Shown: piece by piece, positions 1 to 12,800 of the stretch
Layout of the letters: each line of letters starts with the position of its first letter
How positions within the stretch are numbered: position 1 is the stretch's first letter
NCBI GenBank assembly: GCA_032433765.1
Contig: JAVIAB010000073.1
Coordinates: forward strand, 55,851,565-55,915,564
Origin: Megaustenia siamemsis
Taxonomy: Eukaryota > Mollusca > Gastropoda > Stylommatophora > Ariophantidae
Length of the DNA: 64,000 bases
Reading direction: 5' to 3'
Translations under genes and position numbers: made by a program
Notes under the pieces: model-generated
Seen by the model: the letters and a program-made list of their open reading frames with translations, nothing else
Told to the model about the DNA's origin: nothing
The model's database searches: none

Positions 1-1335
1 GAGGTTTTATTGTTTAGTAATAGTTGGATGAAGATAAGGGAGTAAATGAGGTTTTATTGTTTAGTAATAGTTGGATGAAGATAAGGGAGTAAATGAGGTT
101 TTATTGTTTAGTAATAGTTGGATGAAGATAATGGAGTAAATGAGGTTTTATTGTTTAGTAATAGTTGGATGAAGACTAGGGAGTAAATAAGGTTTTATTG
201 TTTAGTAATAGTTGGATGAAGACAAGGGAGTAAATGAGGTTTTATTGTTTAGTAATAGTTGGATGAAGATAAGGGAGTAAATGAGGTTTTATTGTTTAGT
301 AATAGTTGGATGAAGATAAGGGAGTAAATGAGGTTTTTTTGTTTAGTAATAGTTGGATGAAGATAAGGGAGTAAATAAGGTTTTATTGTTTAGTAATAGT
401 TGGATGAAGACAAGGGAGTAAATGAGGTTTTATTGTTTAGTAATAGTTGGATGAAGACAAGGGAGTAAATGAGGTTTTTTTGTTTTGTAATAGTTGAATG
501 AAGACAAGGGAATAAATGAGGTTTTTTTGTTTAGTAAGAGTTGGATGAAGATAAGGGAGTAAATGAGGTTTTATTGTTTAGTAATAGTTGGATGAAGATA
601 AGGGAGTAAATGAGGTTTTATTGTTTAGTAATAGTTGGATGAAAATAAGGGAGTAAATGAGGTTTTATTGTTTAGTAATAGTTGGATGAAGATAATGGAG
701 TAAATGAGGTTTTATTGTTTAGTAATAGTTGGATGAAGACAAGGGAGTAAATAAGGTTTTATTGTTTAGTAATAGTTGGATGAAGACAAGGGAGTAAATG
801 AGGTTTTATTGTTTAGTAATAGTTGGATGAAGATAAGGGAGTAAATGAGGTTTTATTGTTTAGTAATAGTTGGATGAAGACAAGGGAGTAAATGAGGTTT
901 TATTGTTTAGTAATAGTTGGATGAAGATAAGGGAGTAAATGAGGTTTTATTGTTTAGTAATAGTTGGATGAAGATAAGGGAGTAAATGAGGTTTTATTGT
1001 TTAGTAATAGTTGGATGAAGATAAGGGAGTAAATGAGGTTTTTTTGTTTAGTAATAGTTGGATGAAGATAAGGGAGTAAATAAGGTTTTATTGTTTAGTA
1101 ATAGTTGGATGAAGACAAGGGAGTAAATGAGGTTTTTTTGTTTAGTAATAGTTGGATGAAGACAAGGGAGTAAATGAGGTTTTTTTTATTTAGTAATAGT
1201 TGAATGAAGACAAGGGAATAAATGAGGTTTTTTTGTTTAGTAATAATTGGATGAAGACAAGGGTGTAAATGAGGTTTTATTGTTTAGTAATAGTTGGATG
1301 AAGACAAGGGAGTAAATGAGGTTTTCTGTCCAGTA
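1..1335. repeat. 47-bp minisatellite array, about 28 copies
   Basis: Head-to-tail 47-bp units run from the first base to about 1335, where the phase breaks. Units differ by a few substitutions: GATAAGGG against GACAAGGG, GTTTTATTG against GTTTTTTTG, and AATGAGG against AATAAGG. The variants come in ordered blocks, so segments of several units have been duplicated together. The array is cut by the window edge, so its true length is unknown. It has no coding potential, and I see no transposon sequence in the unit. Confidence 0.95.
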
Positions 1336-1640
1336 ATTGTTGGTGGGGGTGAGTTAAAGAGAGGAGTTTCACAGAGAAAACGTGGGTGTGTAACTTGTGA
1401 CAAAGAGCGTGGGAGTTTGAAATGACATCAGCTCTTAAAGCAAAAAGTCAGGAAACAAACAACAAACATATTTGTCTCAGAATGGATGGCTTCAGTAACG
1501 TATGGCGGCGTCCCAGTAGGTGGTTAGCTATTATCCCCTCCAATTACAGCATCTATCTGTAGGAGGTTCAATGAGAGAATGCTTCTATGGGCATGGAATA
1601 AGTAGTTGCTTGTAACGTGAGAAACATGCCCATGAATCAC
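1336..1640. other. Unassigned single-copy stretch
   Basis: No ORF of note, RNA gene or repeat family recognised between the 47-bp array and the next short repeat. Confidence 0.5.
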
Positions 1641-1799
1641 ATTGAAGAATTTACCTGTGTGTGTGGATGCAAAACGTCACCAAAAAAAAAAAATAAATAA
1701 GATTGCTGAAAACATAAATTGTCGTGTAGGAATTGTGGTTAAAATGGGAGGAACTTTGCTAATAACATCAACAAGCAAGTACTGCAAATATATGGAGAA

Positions 1800-1965
1800 A
1801 AAAAATTGTACAAGAGCACTTTCAAGCAAGCACTGAAAATATATTTTTAAAAAATTGTACAAGAGCACTTTCAAGCAAGCACTGCAAATGTATTTTAAAA
1901 AATTTTACAAGAGCACTTTCAAGCAAGCACTGTAAATATATATTTTTTTAAATTGTACAAGAGAA
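1800..1965. repeat. Short tandem repeat, about 53 bp, three copies
   Basis: Three imperfect copies of a unit containing ACAAGAGCACTTTCAAGCAA followed by an A/T-rich linker of variable length. The linker length changes (T and A runs) explain the uneven period. Small open frames over this stretch are artefacts. Confidence 0.8.
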
Positions 1966-1975
1966 CTTTGATAAC

Positions 1976-2390
1976 TAAAAATGTGATAAATCAACACTGA
2001 GAATGCAAATGTGGATTTATTGAAGAATAGGTAGAATTGGGTGGAAAGAAAAGAAAACAAACGATGAAGTTTTAAAACAACTAAAAATAAAAAGAGAACT
2101 ACTAAATACAATTAAGACAAGGCAAATGAAATTTTTAGGTCACGTTAAAAGACACAATAGCCTACTAAAAGTAATATTAGAAATGAAAATAGGTTAAAAG
2201 AGGCAGAGGCAGACCAAAACTAACATGGACGAGTAACATCAAAAGATGGACAAGTCAATCTATGACAACCTGCACCATCAAAGCAAGAAATAGAGTAGAA
2301 CGGCGATCCATGATAGCCAACCTTCGTTGCGGAGACAGCACTCGATGATGATGATGATGATGATGATAGTGATGATGATGATGAAGAATG
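1976..2390 (+). mobile_element. LINE-B 3' fragment with (GAT)n tail
   Basis: Decayed C-terminal end of a non-LTR retrotransposon. Broken frames resemble the second LINE-B copy (5505-6715): a WVERKENK-like stretch, a RGRGRPKLTW basic motif and 'ANLRCGD', then a (GATGAT)n tail at 2346-2385. It is 5' truncated and has several stops and frameshifts. The clade is not assigned. The simple-sequence tail is typical of target-primed LINE insertions. Confidence 0.75.
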
Positions 2391-2483
2391 CAACAGAACA
2401 ACATGGAAATAGATCAGCATAAAGTTAACAGTGGTAATAGCAAGCTTAAAGTGAATGCAGCACCAAGCGAACAATAATAGCAA

Positions 2484-2960
2484 TCATCATCATCAGTATG
2501 TGTCATACCGGTTGGCGTAGGCGACCATGTCATTCCACAATCTTCATCTACAGTGCATCGTATCAATTCTACAGTTGTCCGTTTTCCATGCCATGGCACC
2601 AAGCTTTCCAGTATTTTCTCTCTTTGTCTCCCGCGATCTCTCTTTCCTTTTATTTTGCCAGTTGTAACCAAGTATTCCAACTTTCCTCTTCTCATGATGT
2701 GCCCGAAAAATGTTGATTGTTTCTTTCTGATGTTTTTTAGTAGCTCCCTTTTAATTTTGGCCGGCCTCTTTGAGAATTTCCTCATTGGTCTTTTTAGCTG
2801 TCCAGGGAACTTTCAACATTCTTCTGAGAAATTCCATCTCTGTGGCCTCTAATCGTCTTTTCATTTGTTTGTCTACTGTCTTTGATTCGCTTCCATAAGT
2901 CAGCCAGAATTAGTTCTATATAGCTCCAATGAACTCTTTTTTCACTTCTATTGACATAGA
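2484..2960 (-). mobile_element. LINE-A2 3' fragment
   Basis: Minus-strand C-terminal end of a LINE. The longest open piece (2414-2785) carries NIRKKQSTFFGHIMRRGKLE and the basic run GKRDRGRQREK, the usual 'FGHIMR' tail region downstream of the reverse transcriptase. A frameshift near 2785 separates it from an upstream piece reading ISQKNVESSLDS. An (ATC)n run at 2484-2496 is the (GAT)n 3' tail seen from the plus strand. A sister copy lies at 23438-23787. No intact protein. Confidence 0.8.
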
Positions 2961-3119
2961 TTTCTTGCATAAGATATTTTTCATTTTCTGAAATGAAAAG
3001 TGAAATGAATAATATCAATAGTGAGTTGTAGATGGCACCAATGGAGTATAGGTAACAGTATGAAAAAACGGCACGAACAAATTATGATTGAAATAATTTG
3101 GAAGAAAACACCATCATTT

Positions 3120-3548
3120 TCAGGGGGAGGTGAACTTCCGGTTAATATAGTGGATAGGCGGCAGGAACCATTGAAGGCTATGTATGAAAGTGTTCCTTGT
3201 TGCAGTTTCCTGATATTCCAAGTCCGACTTGTTGCAGGAGCTACTAAGCTCTGTGCACACCATGAGCTGTGTGTTTCATCCATTTTGATCATGTTTCGAT
3301 ATTCAAATTGTTTACAATGAATGATGATGTTGTATGGCAGGAAACAGTTGGCTGTGTTCACTTTTTGTGCGGTTTCGCCGTATGTCTTTTGGCGTGTGCT
3401 GAGACTGCTATGATGGGGACTACAGCTACCTTTCCTTGTTTGTGAGATGAATTAGTATTTCGGATGATTCCACTGGCACGATCGGTTGAGCAATTATAGA
3501 TTTTAATTCGTTTTCAGTGATACCAGACGGGACCTTCCATAACCAAAC
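3120..3548 (+). mobile_element. R1 dispersed repeat, copy 1
   Basis: One of four copies in this window of a roughly 410-430 bp family. Shared blocks include TGTTCCTTGTTGCAGTTTCC, TGTCTTTTGGCGTGTGCTGA and GATGATTCCACTGGCACG, ending near TTCCATAA. No long ORF, no tRNA-like A/B boxes and no terminal inverted repeats are visible. It directly abuts the RTE fragment that starts at 3549, and no clear TSD was found for this copy. Confidence 0.75.
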
Positions 3549-5480
3549 CAACCGAACCTCTGCATAATGAATTCGATGGCAATTCCAAATAACAAAGGAG
3601 ATCAAATAAATCATTTTTTCACTCCGTATCAATCTGGAACCATGTACTCAATCCTGCATCTGTGCGAACTGCACACGAGAAGCCGTCGTATATATCTTTA
3701 TTGATGTTAATATTTTTTGGTGAAATTCCATATTGTCTGAGTATGCTCCACAATGAGTCTCTATATATGTTGTCGAAAGCCTCTTTAAAATCAAGTTAAG
3801 GAGTGGTCTCTGTTTGTCTAGAGTCTAGATGTTCTTCTAGTATAATTTTCATGTTGAAAATATGATCAAGGCATGTTTTCCCTTATATAAATCCTGCTTG
3901 TTCTTCACGCATAACAGTGTCAACGACATCTTTGATTCTGTTTTCGATGATCTTACAGAATACTTTAGAGGCAACTGATAGAAGAGTCATGCCTCTCCAG
4001 TTGTTGCAGTCCTTGAGATTTCTCTTTTGAGAAGTTTAACAATCATACCTCTTTTCCACTGTGTAGGTACCTTTTCTTCTTGCCATATTGCGTTCAACAT
4101 TTTCTGCAGTTGTTGTAAGTTATGGCTCTCCATTGCTATTATAATCTCTGTTGTTATGTCATCTTCACCTGCAGCCGTGTGGTTAACCACGAGCCTTACA
4201 GCCGTCACTACTTCATTCATCTAAGTTTATATCTAACTGTGAGGCTGGTGTGTTGGCTGTCAAATCTATGAAATGCCTTGGTATTGGACGATGAAGGATT
4301 CCCTTAAAGTGCACACCCAATCGTGACTTTATTTCTTCACTTGATGATAAATGGTTCCATATTTGTTCATAACAGATGCTCCTCTAGATGTAAAAGTGTT
4401 CGTTATCATCTTCTATACATTATAATGAGTTTTACTATCACCTGTCATTGCTGCTTTCTCTGTCTTATTGCCAGGTTATCTATATAGGTTTCAGGAGCTA
4501 CTGGGTTAAGTGTTTTGTGCACACTGTGAGCTGTGCGTTACATCAGTTTTAATCGTGTTTCAACATTCCGATTGTTTACAATAAGTGATGATATCGTATG
4601 ACAGGGAACAGACGGTTTTTTCACTTTCTGCGCGGTTTCGCCTTATGTCTTTTGGCGTGTGCTGAGACTGCTATGATGCGGACTACAGCTACTTTTCTTT
4701 GTTTGGGAGATGAGTTAGTAATTCAGATGATTCCACTGGCACGGGTGGTTGAGCAATTATGGAATTTAATTCGTTTACAGTGATACCGGGGTCTTCCATA
4801 ATTATACCTATATAGGTTTACCTTGGCTCTTCTGTCCGAACTTTTTACCCTGTTGTCTAGTTCTCTATATGTTGCTTCAGCCAGGACTTCTCCAAGATAT
4901 GTTTTGACAGTCAGCATAGCTGTCTTTGCTTCTCTCTGTTCTTGTATGTGTTTCAATGTAATATCAGATATCCATGCACTTTCTATTTTCTTAAACCCAG
5001 TAAATGCTTATGCCGATGGCATTAGAGCTGTGCTATGAAATTTCCACGTTTCACCTTTGACCTTCTCATCTTGTTCGCCAAGCACTGCATAGCGGTTATT
5101 GAGCTCCAAGTTGAAGTTGCCCTTAATGTTCTCGTCTTTCAGTTTTTGGCTGTTTATCTTCTGAGGCTTCAATTTTGCTATCAGATTTTCAATTTTAATT
5201 GTATCTTTCCAATTCATAAATTATGATCACTGTTAACATCCGCCTCTCTATAAGCTCTCACATATATATCAACGTCTTTTCTAAATTGCCTTAAAGCACA
5301 CAGGTTCTCAATCTAGTTTTTGGTTCTATTATCAGAAGATAACCAAGTTGTGTGCATCTTCTTGTGTGGGAATAATGGTCCACTTATAATTAAACCTTCT
5401 GTTAGACATAATTCAATTAATCTTTCTCCATTTTGTCTTGCTATATCAATTCCTACATTCCCCATTTACTCCTCAGCTCC
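3549..5480 (-). mobile_element. RTE-like LINE: endonuclease C-terminus to RT, interrupted by R1
   Basis: Minus strand, 5' to 3': the C-terminal part of an APE-type endonuclease (about 5230-5480: NGERLIELC, LFPHKKMHTTWLS, then the SDH catalytic motif in ADVNSDHNL). A linker follows (5008-5217, NLELNNRYAVLGEQD). After the R1 insertion (4492-4807) comes the RT start (4220-3700: VNHTAAGEDDITTEIIIAM, WKRGMIVKL, ITLLSVASKVFCKI, EEQAGFI, LDFKEAFDNIYRDSLWSI) and then FGIAIEFIMQR near 3560. The YADD catalytic part and the C-terminus are missing. Stops and frameshifts make it non-functional. Order and motifs match RTE-clade elements, whose endonuclease is often annotated in animal genomes as craniofacial development protein 2-like. 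That clade call is from family knowledge. Confidence 0.8.
4492..4807 (+). mobile_element. R1 dispersed repeat, copy 2, inserted in the RTE LINE
   Basis: A 5'-truncated R1 copy beginning at the CAGGAGCTACTG block and ending at CTTCCATAATTATA. It is flanked by a perfect 12-bp TSD, CTATATAGGTTT, at 4480-4491 and 4808-4819. It splits the RTE linker from its RT domain. 5' truncation plus a TSD indicates target-primed reverse transcription, so R1 is a retroposon and its 3' end is the TCCATAATTATA side. Confidence 0.88.
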
Positions 5481-5504
5481 CATGTTGTCTATTCCTACAT
5501 GAGC

Positions 5505-6715
5505 CATGTAACAATATTGCTAAAAGTTACACAAGGAAGAATTAAGAATAAATTCTATTTTGAATTAGATGAACAACTATTTGGATTTAGAAAAAAAATA
5601 CAAAGGGGTGGGGGAGGAATAAGTCATATTCTGCATGAAGATTTTAATCGAAAAGTACTCAGAAGTAAACAAACCAAAATAACCCAACCTCATAGCCTAC
5701 ACACCAAAGCTTTGGACATAATACTCCATAAACAACTTATAGATTGCTTAACAGATATACATCTTGAGTACAAATAGTACTTTGCACCCATTGATATAAA
5801 GAGAGGAGTAAGACAAGGATGCATTCTATCCCCAGCTTATTCGATCTATTCACTGAGCAAATCTTTAAAAACGTCAGACACAGACGTCAAAACATTAATG
5901 GAAAGATATCAATAACCTAAAAATGCTGATGCTATTGTATTGCTAGCAAGAAGTCATGACGTATTACAACAATTGCTTAATGAAAATAAAAACAAGACAA
6001 GCAAAAAATATGCATCATATATGAATATCAAAAAGACTAAAACTATGATCATAAACAATGAAAATACTAAAAACCTAGAAGTGGATATCAAAATTGAAGG
6101 AATAGACCTGGAGACAGTTCAGAGCTACAACTACCTTGGACAATAAATATAACCAGTGATGGAAAATGCAAAATTGAGATAAACAAAAGAATAGGAATGG
6201 CAAAAAGTAATTTTAATGCCATGAAAAATATACTAATATCAAAACAAATAACACCAGGGCTAAAACTAAGAATATCACAATGTTACATCTTCTCAACATT
6301 CCTATATGGTGCAGAAACAAGGACATTAGACAGAAAACAGAACAGAGAACTTTGAGTCCTTTGAAATGTGGATTTATAGAAGAATAGATAGAATTGGATG
6401 GAAAGAAAATAAAACAAACCATGACGTCTTAAAGCAACTAAGAATGAACAAAGAACTACTAAACACAATTAGAACAAGATAAATGAGATTTTTTGGGCCA
6501 TGTTAAAAGACACAACAGCCTACTAATAGTAATCTTGGAGGGGAAACTACAAGGTAAAAAAGGCAGAGGCAGACCAAGACTAACATGGACGAGTTAAATC
6601 AAAAGATGGACAAATCATCCTATGACAACCTGTACCATCAAAGCAAGAGACAGTAGAATGGCGCTCCATGGTGGCCAACCTTCGTTGCGGAGATGGCACT
6701 CGGAGATGATGATGA
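5505..6715 (+). mobile_element. LINE-B reverse transcriptase fragment, plus strand
   Basis: Broken RT of a non-LTR element in several frames. About 5795-5835 reads DIKRGVRQGCILSP, the RT motif before the catalytic loop. About 5920-5945 reads a degraded ADAIVLLA where FADD/YADD is expected. Then come KTKTMIINNE and ESYNYLGQ-like text (5940-6146), 'ITSDGKCKIEINKRIGMAK', 'YIFSTFLYGAET', a RIGW(M)ERK segment and the basic tail KGRGRPRLTWT, ending in 'VANLRCGDG' and a short GATGATGAAG tail. It is 5' truncated, has multiple stops, and no functional product is possible. Confidence 0.8.
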
Positions 6716-7052
6716 AGCATTGGATGGAAAGAAAAGAAAACAAATGAAGAAGTCCTAAAAGATCTAAAAAGGAAAAGAGAACTACTGAACACAATTCAAA
6801 CAAGACAAATGATTTTTTTTGTGGAGTGGGGGCATGTTAGACAACACAGCAGCCTACTAAAAGTAATCTTGGAAGGGAGAATACAAGGTAAAAGAGGCAG
6901 AGGCAGACCAAGACTACCATAGACAAGTAACATAAACAAAAGAGCAAGTCAGCCTGTGATAATGTGCATTATCAAAGCAAGAGACAGAGCGGAATGGCAT
7001 TCCATGGTACCCAACATTCGATGCGGAGACGGTACTCAATGATAATGAGAAA
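6716..7052 (+). mobile_element. Second LINE-B 3' fragment in tandem with the first
   Basis: Immediately after the tail of the preceding copy the sequence re-enters LINE-B at its GWKEKKTNEEVLKDL-like segment. It runs again to the basic RGRGRPRLP motif and an 'NIRCGDGTQ'-like end at about 7040. Two 3' halves of one family lie in the same orientation with almost no spacer. This fits insertion of one truncated copy into the 3' tail of another, or a local duplication. Confidence 0.75.
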
Positions 7053-7247
7053 CACATGAAAAAGTGACTGGACAATATGTGAAACAAAACCAAAAGATAG
7101 AAAACATCTCTTCCTTTACGCTGAAAGGTAACTGATGAGGTAAACAAGAAGTGCAGATTAAATGAGATTATCATTGTATATGAACTGATATGTTATTTAC
7201 ATTCTCTGGTAACTGGAAAATACAGGTTTTTGATACCATTAATTATA

Positions 7248-7445
7248 TCTTCTACCTTTCAGCTCCCTGTGGAGCATAAGTCTTCAACAAACACTTTCCA
7301 TGCCGTTCTGTTTCTTGCCATTCTTTTAAGATTATTCCATTTCTTCCCCATCATCATCATCTCAGCTTCCATCTGTTTTTTCCAAGAATATCTTGGTCTT
7401 CCTCTTTGTCTTTTTCCTTGGGGGTTTCAAAAAAGTAATTAAAAC
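7248..7445 (-). mobile_element. LINE-D 3' end fragment
   Basis: The minus-strand tail matches the 25355-26075 LINE-D copy: the plus strand reads TTCAGCTCC...GAGCATA, TCTTCAACAAACACTTTCCA and TTCCATCTG...TTCCAAGAAT in the same order. Translated on the minus strand it is the end of a LINE C-terminus (an EDLCSTGS-like ending). A possible 8-bp AT-rich TSD, TAATTATA (7240-7247 and 7446-7453), brackets it; this is weak because the site is low complexity. Confidence 0.7.
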
Positions 7446-7453
7446 TAATTATA

Positions 7454-7904
7454 CAACAGATAATTAAATTTGGTTATCCTCATGCCATGTTTGGTGTGTG
7501 TATGTGTTCGCGCTCTCGTGCGCTGGCTTTTACCTTGTGTTTTTACATGGCGTTAAACCCTCATGATAACCAATAAATTGCTGTTTCTTTTGATGAAAAA
7601 AAGATTTGTTCTATCTTTAGTTTTTGGGGTTTGTACCAACTGAAGACTCTCAAGTCCAAACCTACATTAGTTATTTAATCTTGCTCATCGACAAAGATGA
7701 AACATCATATTTGTTATATATTATTGTTGCATTCATTCTGACTAATTCTGCTAGCCTTTTCCACCTTCACAATGATGATTCAGTGTTTGCTGATTATTTC
7801 ATGATTGATGAATAGGCTGAGATATTTGAATCCTTCAGGCTGGAACATTCGATTTCACCACGATGGAAAATTATTTCGTCTCATCGTGCTGATGTCATCC
7901 TACC
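7454..7904. other. Unassigned stretch
   Basis: No recognised gene or repeat family. Short open frames here (for example 7624-7815) have no family features that I can see. Confidence 0.4.
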
Positions 7905-8185
7905 CATTCCTCAGTCCATCCATCCATCACATCCTCCAAAATATCCCTTCATTCATCCAGCCATTCATGCATATATTCATCCATCGACCCACCACTCTGT
8001 TAATCCATCCATCCCCCTATCAATCAGTTAACCTATCCACCCATCGCTCCCTTACCCCATCCATCCACCCAAATTCTCCGTTAATCCATCCGTCCGCCCA
8101 TCAATCTGTTTATCTATCCACCCATCTCTCCGTTAATGTATCTATCCACCCATTTCTCTGTTAATCCATCTATTTACCACATAAC
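7905..8185. repeat. Degenerate CATC/CATCCACC-rich tandem repeat
   Basis: Loose repeats built on ATCCATCC, with a longer period of about 36-50 bp visible from recurring CTCCGTTAATCCATC and CTATCCACCCATC blocks. An open frame across it (7805-8164, rich in H, P and S) is an accident of the repeat. Confidence 0.75.
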
Positions 8186-9179
8186 CACCAGCCGGTCCAT
8201 TCCTCCCATACCAGCATGGCACAGCCTCTTTCGCTAATAACTTGTGTTACATAACATGCCTATGTCTTTTCCATCACAACCCTCTCTCCATAACACACAA
8301 GGGAGGCAATGGGTCCATTTAAGACATCTTTTTTTTTCAACGACAACTTGTTCGATATAGCTGACCACACTTAAAATATTTTTCAACATCTCAGAGCCAA
8401 AGCCTTTGCTCAAGAGTGCCATTCATGAATGGACCTCACACAAAATGAAGAGTGGCCACGCTGGCAGCTCCTGAAAGACAATACCAGCTTCACAGTTCCC
8501 TAAATCTCAAGAGGAAAAACTTCTGTCTATTGGAGGAAGTCATCAGCTTTTCTATGAGACGGAATTTCTTCCTGAATTTGAGTGAAGATCATAGTTTCTT
8601 CTCGTTAAAGATTGTTTCTATAGCCCTAACTGACTACCGCTATTGCCTTGAAAGGCTACATTATTCCGTTATAAGTTCACGACTTTAGATCCCCTAATGG
8701 TAAATATAATTCCATTATCGCGTTCATCTTTATTATACGTATTTCCGGTTATTTCCTCGTTACAAGTACTAGACAATGAAAATGTTTTAGACCGAAGTTC
8801 TTGTGACAATATCAACAACACAACAAAGTCAAGTACAGTTGTTTAGTGGTGGAAGCTTCCGATGGCTTACATATATTTAATTTTCGCCATTTTTGTAAGC
8901 GACTTGTTGATTTTAAAAATCGAATGGAAATAAGTTCCCGTCTTGAAGGAGCCAGCACTATAAGAGACACCAGAAGAAAAGTTCACAGATGGACTTCCCG
9001 TCCAATACAGGAAGATCAAAGTTGTTAGGTCGGAAGGGATCAAAAAGTCGTAGTGAGAATATTTGGTTTTATATGCTACAAGTAAATAAATATTTTAACA
9101 TAGCAGGATATGGACAGATGACTGTTTCATTTTAAATAATGACAATGTGGTATTACCCCAACGCTCTAAAATAAGGAGG
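8186..9179. other. Unassigned stretch
   Basis: No recognisable gene. Short open frames at 8452-8688 and 8846-9028 lack any family features. Confidence 0.4.
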
Positions 9180-9495
9180 GCGAAATGAATATTTCGATTA
9201 TGCTCGTGATTAATCTGCAACCTTGGCACACCTACTGGGTCTCCCAGTCCAATAAAGGGATATTGTCTAATAAGGGCGGATGATGAAGAGGAATAGTCTA
9301 TTCTATCACGATACTCTAGAATACTTTAGTCATCGGGCGAACGCAACCAACCAAACACCAATTCAAGAGAGCTACCACGGGACAGGGGAGAACTTGTATT
9401 TCCCAGTCGTTGAACTCTGCCGGATTTGCTGAGGAGGAAATCTGAGAACCCATGGAACTTTTGTTTAATGTGCGATAAGAACATTTGATCGAGTA
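9180..9495 (+). repeat. R2 remnant ending in a LINE-F-like C-terminus
   Basis: The first part shares blocks with 27990-28124 (a CTCGTGATTAATCTGCAACCTTGG-like segment). The last 100 bases (about 9395-9495) follow the end of the LINE-F RNase H copy at 21540-21610: CAGTCG-TTGAACTC, GCTGAGGAGG, ATCTGAGAACC-ATGGA. A TAAACTAAACTAAACTAAAC simple-sequence tail follows at about 9495-9514. It reads as a heavily decayed 3' end of an RNase-H-bearing LINE. No frame is open. Confidence 0.5.
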
Positions 9496-9649
9496 AACTA
9501 AACTAAACTAAACGGATAATAAATAACAATTGAAGAGGTTAACAATTATTTATGGTTACTTATATAGCTGCAACTATTTTACAGGTTCGAGGTTACAGAC
9601 TTCAGCCGTCCCAATATAATATGTTAAATATGTAGGAAGTAACCACACA

Positions 9650-9830
9650 ATTCTTACTGGCAAATAGTCTTGGAAGAAATGTTATATCTCACAGCTATGT
9701 AATCAATCCTTACTGGCAAATAGCCTTGGAAGAAATGTTATATCTCACAGCTATGTAATCAATCCTTAGTGGCAAATAGTCTTGGAAGAGGTGCTATATC
9801 TCACAGCTATGTAATCAATCCCACTATTTT
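9650..9830. repeat. 56-bp tandem repeat, three copies
   Basis: Three units with exact 56-bp spacing (starts near 9653, 9709 and 9765). They contain GGCAAATAGTCTTGGAAGA and TCTCACAGCTATGTAATCAA and differ by a few substitutions. Confidence 0.9.
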
Positions 9831-12800
9831 TTTGAGCAGATAGTCGTAGACTATATCATATATCTTATGTACTCCCTCAAATTTTGTTTTACAAATTGAA
9901 GTATATTGTCCCCGTATATAGGACATTTTAGATAGTTTCCAATATTATTATTGCCTGGAACATTTGTTATTTTTTTTTTAAATCTGACTCAAAAGGCTGC
10001 AATATAAAATTCTTTACACATGGTTTCGCAGCAGCAGGCAATCTGATCATTAGAAGTAAGCCCCGTCGAACAAGTGTTTTGGCCCTTTATCTTATTGACA
10101 CTCTAGGAAGGTGGGCCCGCCTAGGTCATGACTCTCAGGCGTCGACCTTCTGCTGCATTGAGTCTGAAGTTCATACTATATTCGGCATATAATGAACACA
10201 CCTACTTTGCGCAACACTTCGATCAAATCTACCGTCAGATCCAATCTACTGTCCGTACACGGTAGCACACGACTATCTTAGCTTTAAGTTAGCAAACTGA
10301 TGTCTTCTACTTGGTGGCGTCAATCTAAAATGGCTTGCGACTCTGCTGATGAACTGACAGTGCTGACTCTCCCCCGAATGACAACTTCAGTGATGCAACT
10401 TGAATCATAGGGAAAAGTAAACGCAATAGTGATCCACTGCGTTCCAAACATCTCTAGTCGTCTTGACATTGTCTTGCCACTGGCTTCATTTAATGATTAC
10501 TTACTTGAAGCGCAACTCTTCAGAGTTTTAATCTAATTCCAGATGAAGCTACAGCCCCAGTCAGTTCATCTCAGATAGGTTATCATGCCTTGCCATTGAC
10601 GGCTACTACAACAGAATACAGGTGCCGGAATTACTCTTATCCTTGTCTTTACTTCAATAATCATGGTTACTCTGTTGATTGTAGTGTCTGTGCGTTGATT
10701 TAAAATTTAAAAAAATTAAGCAAAAAACAATCTTGTTCCAATTAAAATATAAACACTCGTTTAATACAGTTTTGTGTAAGCGCATTTGTAATCTTTATTT
10801 TTTCCCTTTACTCTATGTATACTTAGACAAATTTACCAGTGTTATCTGTACACGGCAGGGAGTATTGGATATAAGATGTTAGTGTCTATATTTCTAATGA
10901 GCAACAGCATATTGCATGGGTAATGTAGAGAATATCACTTCAGATCGTTTTTCACTGCAAATCATTTTTTTTTAGAAAGTCAGGTACCCATTTACAGAGA
11001 TTGGGTCTAATAAAATGTTCGCTATTTCTGGAAATTTAACCCCGAACATTCTGACCTTTAGCTAGGGTACTAACAATTAAGCCACAGAGGATGATATATT
11101 ATGTACTCTATTGTTAGTGCGCATTTTAATTAATTATAATCATTCCTCACCATATTCCTGTCCTGGTCAATTTAGCAGCTGTTTTGTCTCTAAAGTCTTG
11201 TAAGTTATCAGTCAACTCTCAGAATGCCATTCTCTTCCGGTGATGAAATGTGTTACTTTTATCGTGAGAATGTATTACTAATTTTGTTCCACTCGCTAAT
11301 GGGATGTTTCAGACACTGAATGACTCGATTATTTAATACTAATTTAAGTACTCGGTGAACAAAACTCGTTAAAATATTTGTGATGGGCCCTCAATTAAGT
11401 CCACTTTTGTTATAAGAGCAATTTGTACAAGAGCTACAGGCTATTCAATATGACGACGGCTTAAAGTCTGACTTTAGTGTTACGAAATGATTGATATTAG
11501 ACACATTTTAAAGTCTCGACTTACAGCCGAAGTGTAACAAGTGGTGACTGCTATTACCCGTTACTATAGAAACAAATTAAATTCAGAACTTTAAAATCTT
11601 GCACAAATGTTATCAAGTCCGAACATAATTAAATTGTCTTTCCTTATGCTTGCATTAAAACTATTATAGTTTCTAAACTACTAAGGATGACTCATTCATT
11701 AGAGTGACATTGAAACAAACATTAGATATTCATTGGTTAAAAACAAGCAGCCGTTAGTTGCTTAAGGAGCAACAGTTACAAGCTAAAAAGAGTAGTCATT
11801 AGAATAAAATTAGCATTAAAGAAACTTAGAAAAGCCAGTGATAATTGGATAAGTGTGGTCATGAAAACCATCTAGGCAGGATACTGAATTTGAATGGATG
11901 GAAATAGAGAAAGTATCTAAGACTAGGAATGGATGGAGAGATCATGTCCTTGGCGTATGATTCCAAAGATAGCTTGAAAGAATTTGAGTGACTGAATATT
12001 ATTTAAAAAAAACGAAACAAATAGGTCGGGATTAGTGTTATTTCCTCTGTTTCAGATAATCGAATGGAAACGAAACAAAATCCGACACAAAAAGCGAAGA
12101 TCACTCATCAATGTCCTCATATAAATCACTATTCCCTGGCCAGTAGTCTTGTCCCTAGCCCTGACATTCTCCATTCTTTCTGGCGGGCCTAAGGACAGAA
12201 CTGAATACCTAGACAGCAAGATTTAAGTCTGAATTATCTGTCTCAGACCCCAGCTGCCCGACCTGATGATCTCCCGCCGTTGCTGATTGGATTATGTAAC
12301 CAACTACACGTGGGGGGAATGGATGGCGCGTCTACTGGAACCTAATACGTTCTCGTGCTTCATTGACAAAGAATGTCATAATATGTATCTTTAAATAATG
12401 TGACACATAGTTACAACGATCGCATTACTTCAGATGGAAAATATATATTCTTTAGTAGTATTTTTTAAAAAAAAGAGGTACTATATTAAATCACTTGGTA
12501 AATAAACTAGTGTTGAACAGCGAGGTTTATTATTACTACCATCGTCAAGAAGTTTTAGTGGCTACTTCTATATCTCAGGGGATAAGTTCTTATTTGCGAT
12601 TTTAAAATTACCTTTACAGACAATGGAAGAACTCAAGCGTCAAACTTTATTCAACTTTTTTGGCTCGTTTCAAGGAACGTCGAAAAAAACATTGGTTACA
12701 GGCCAAGTGGTATTACAGAATGTATCCATTTTCTACTAAAGTGGGCAGATGAAGACAGGTCGATCATAAAACAAATTAGGAAATGGCAGGCACGACTTAA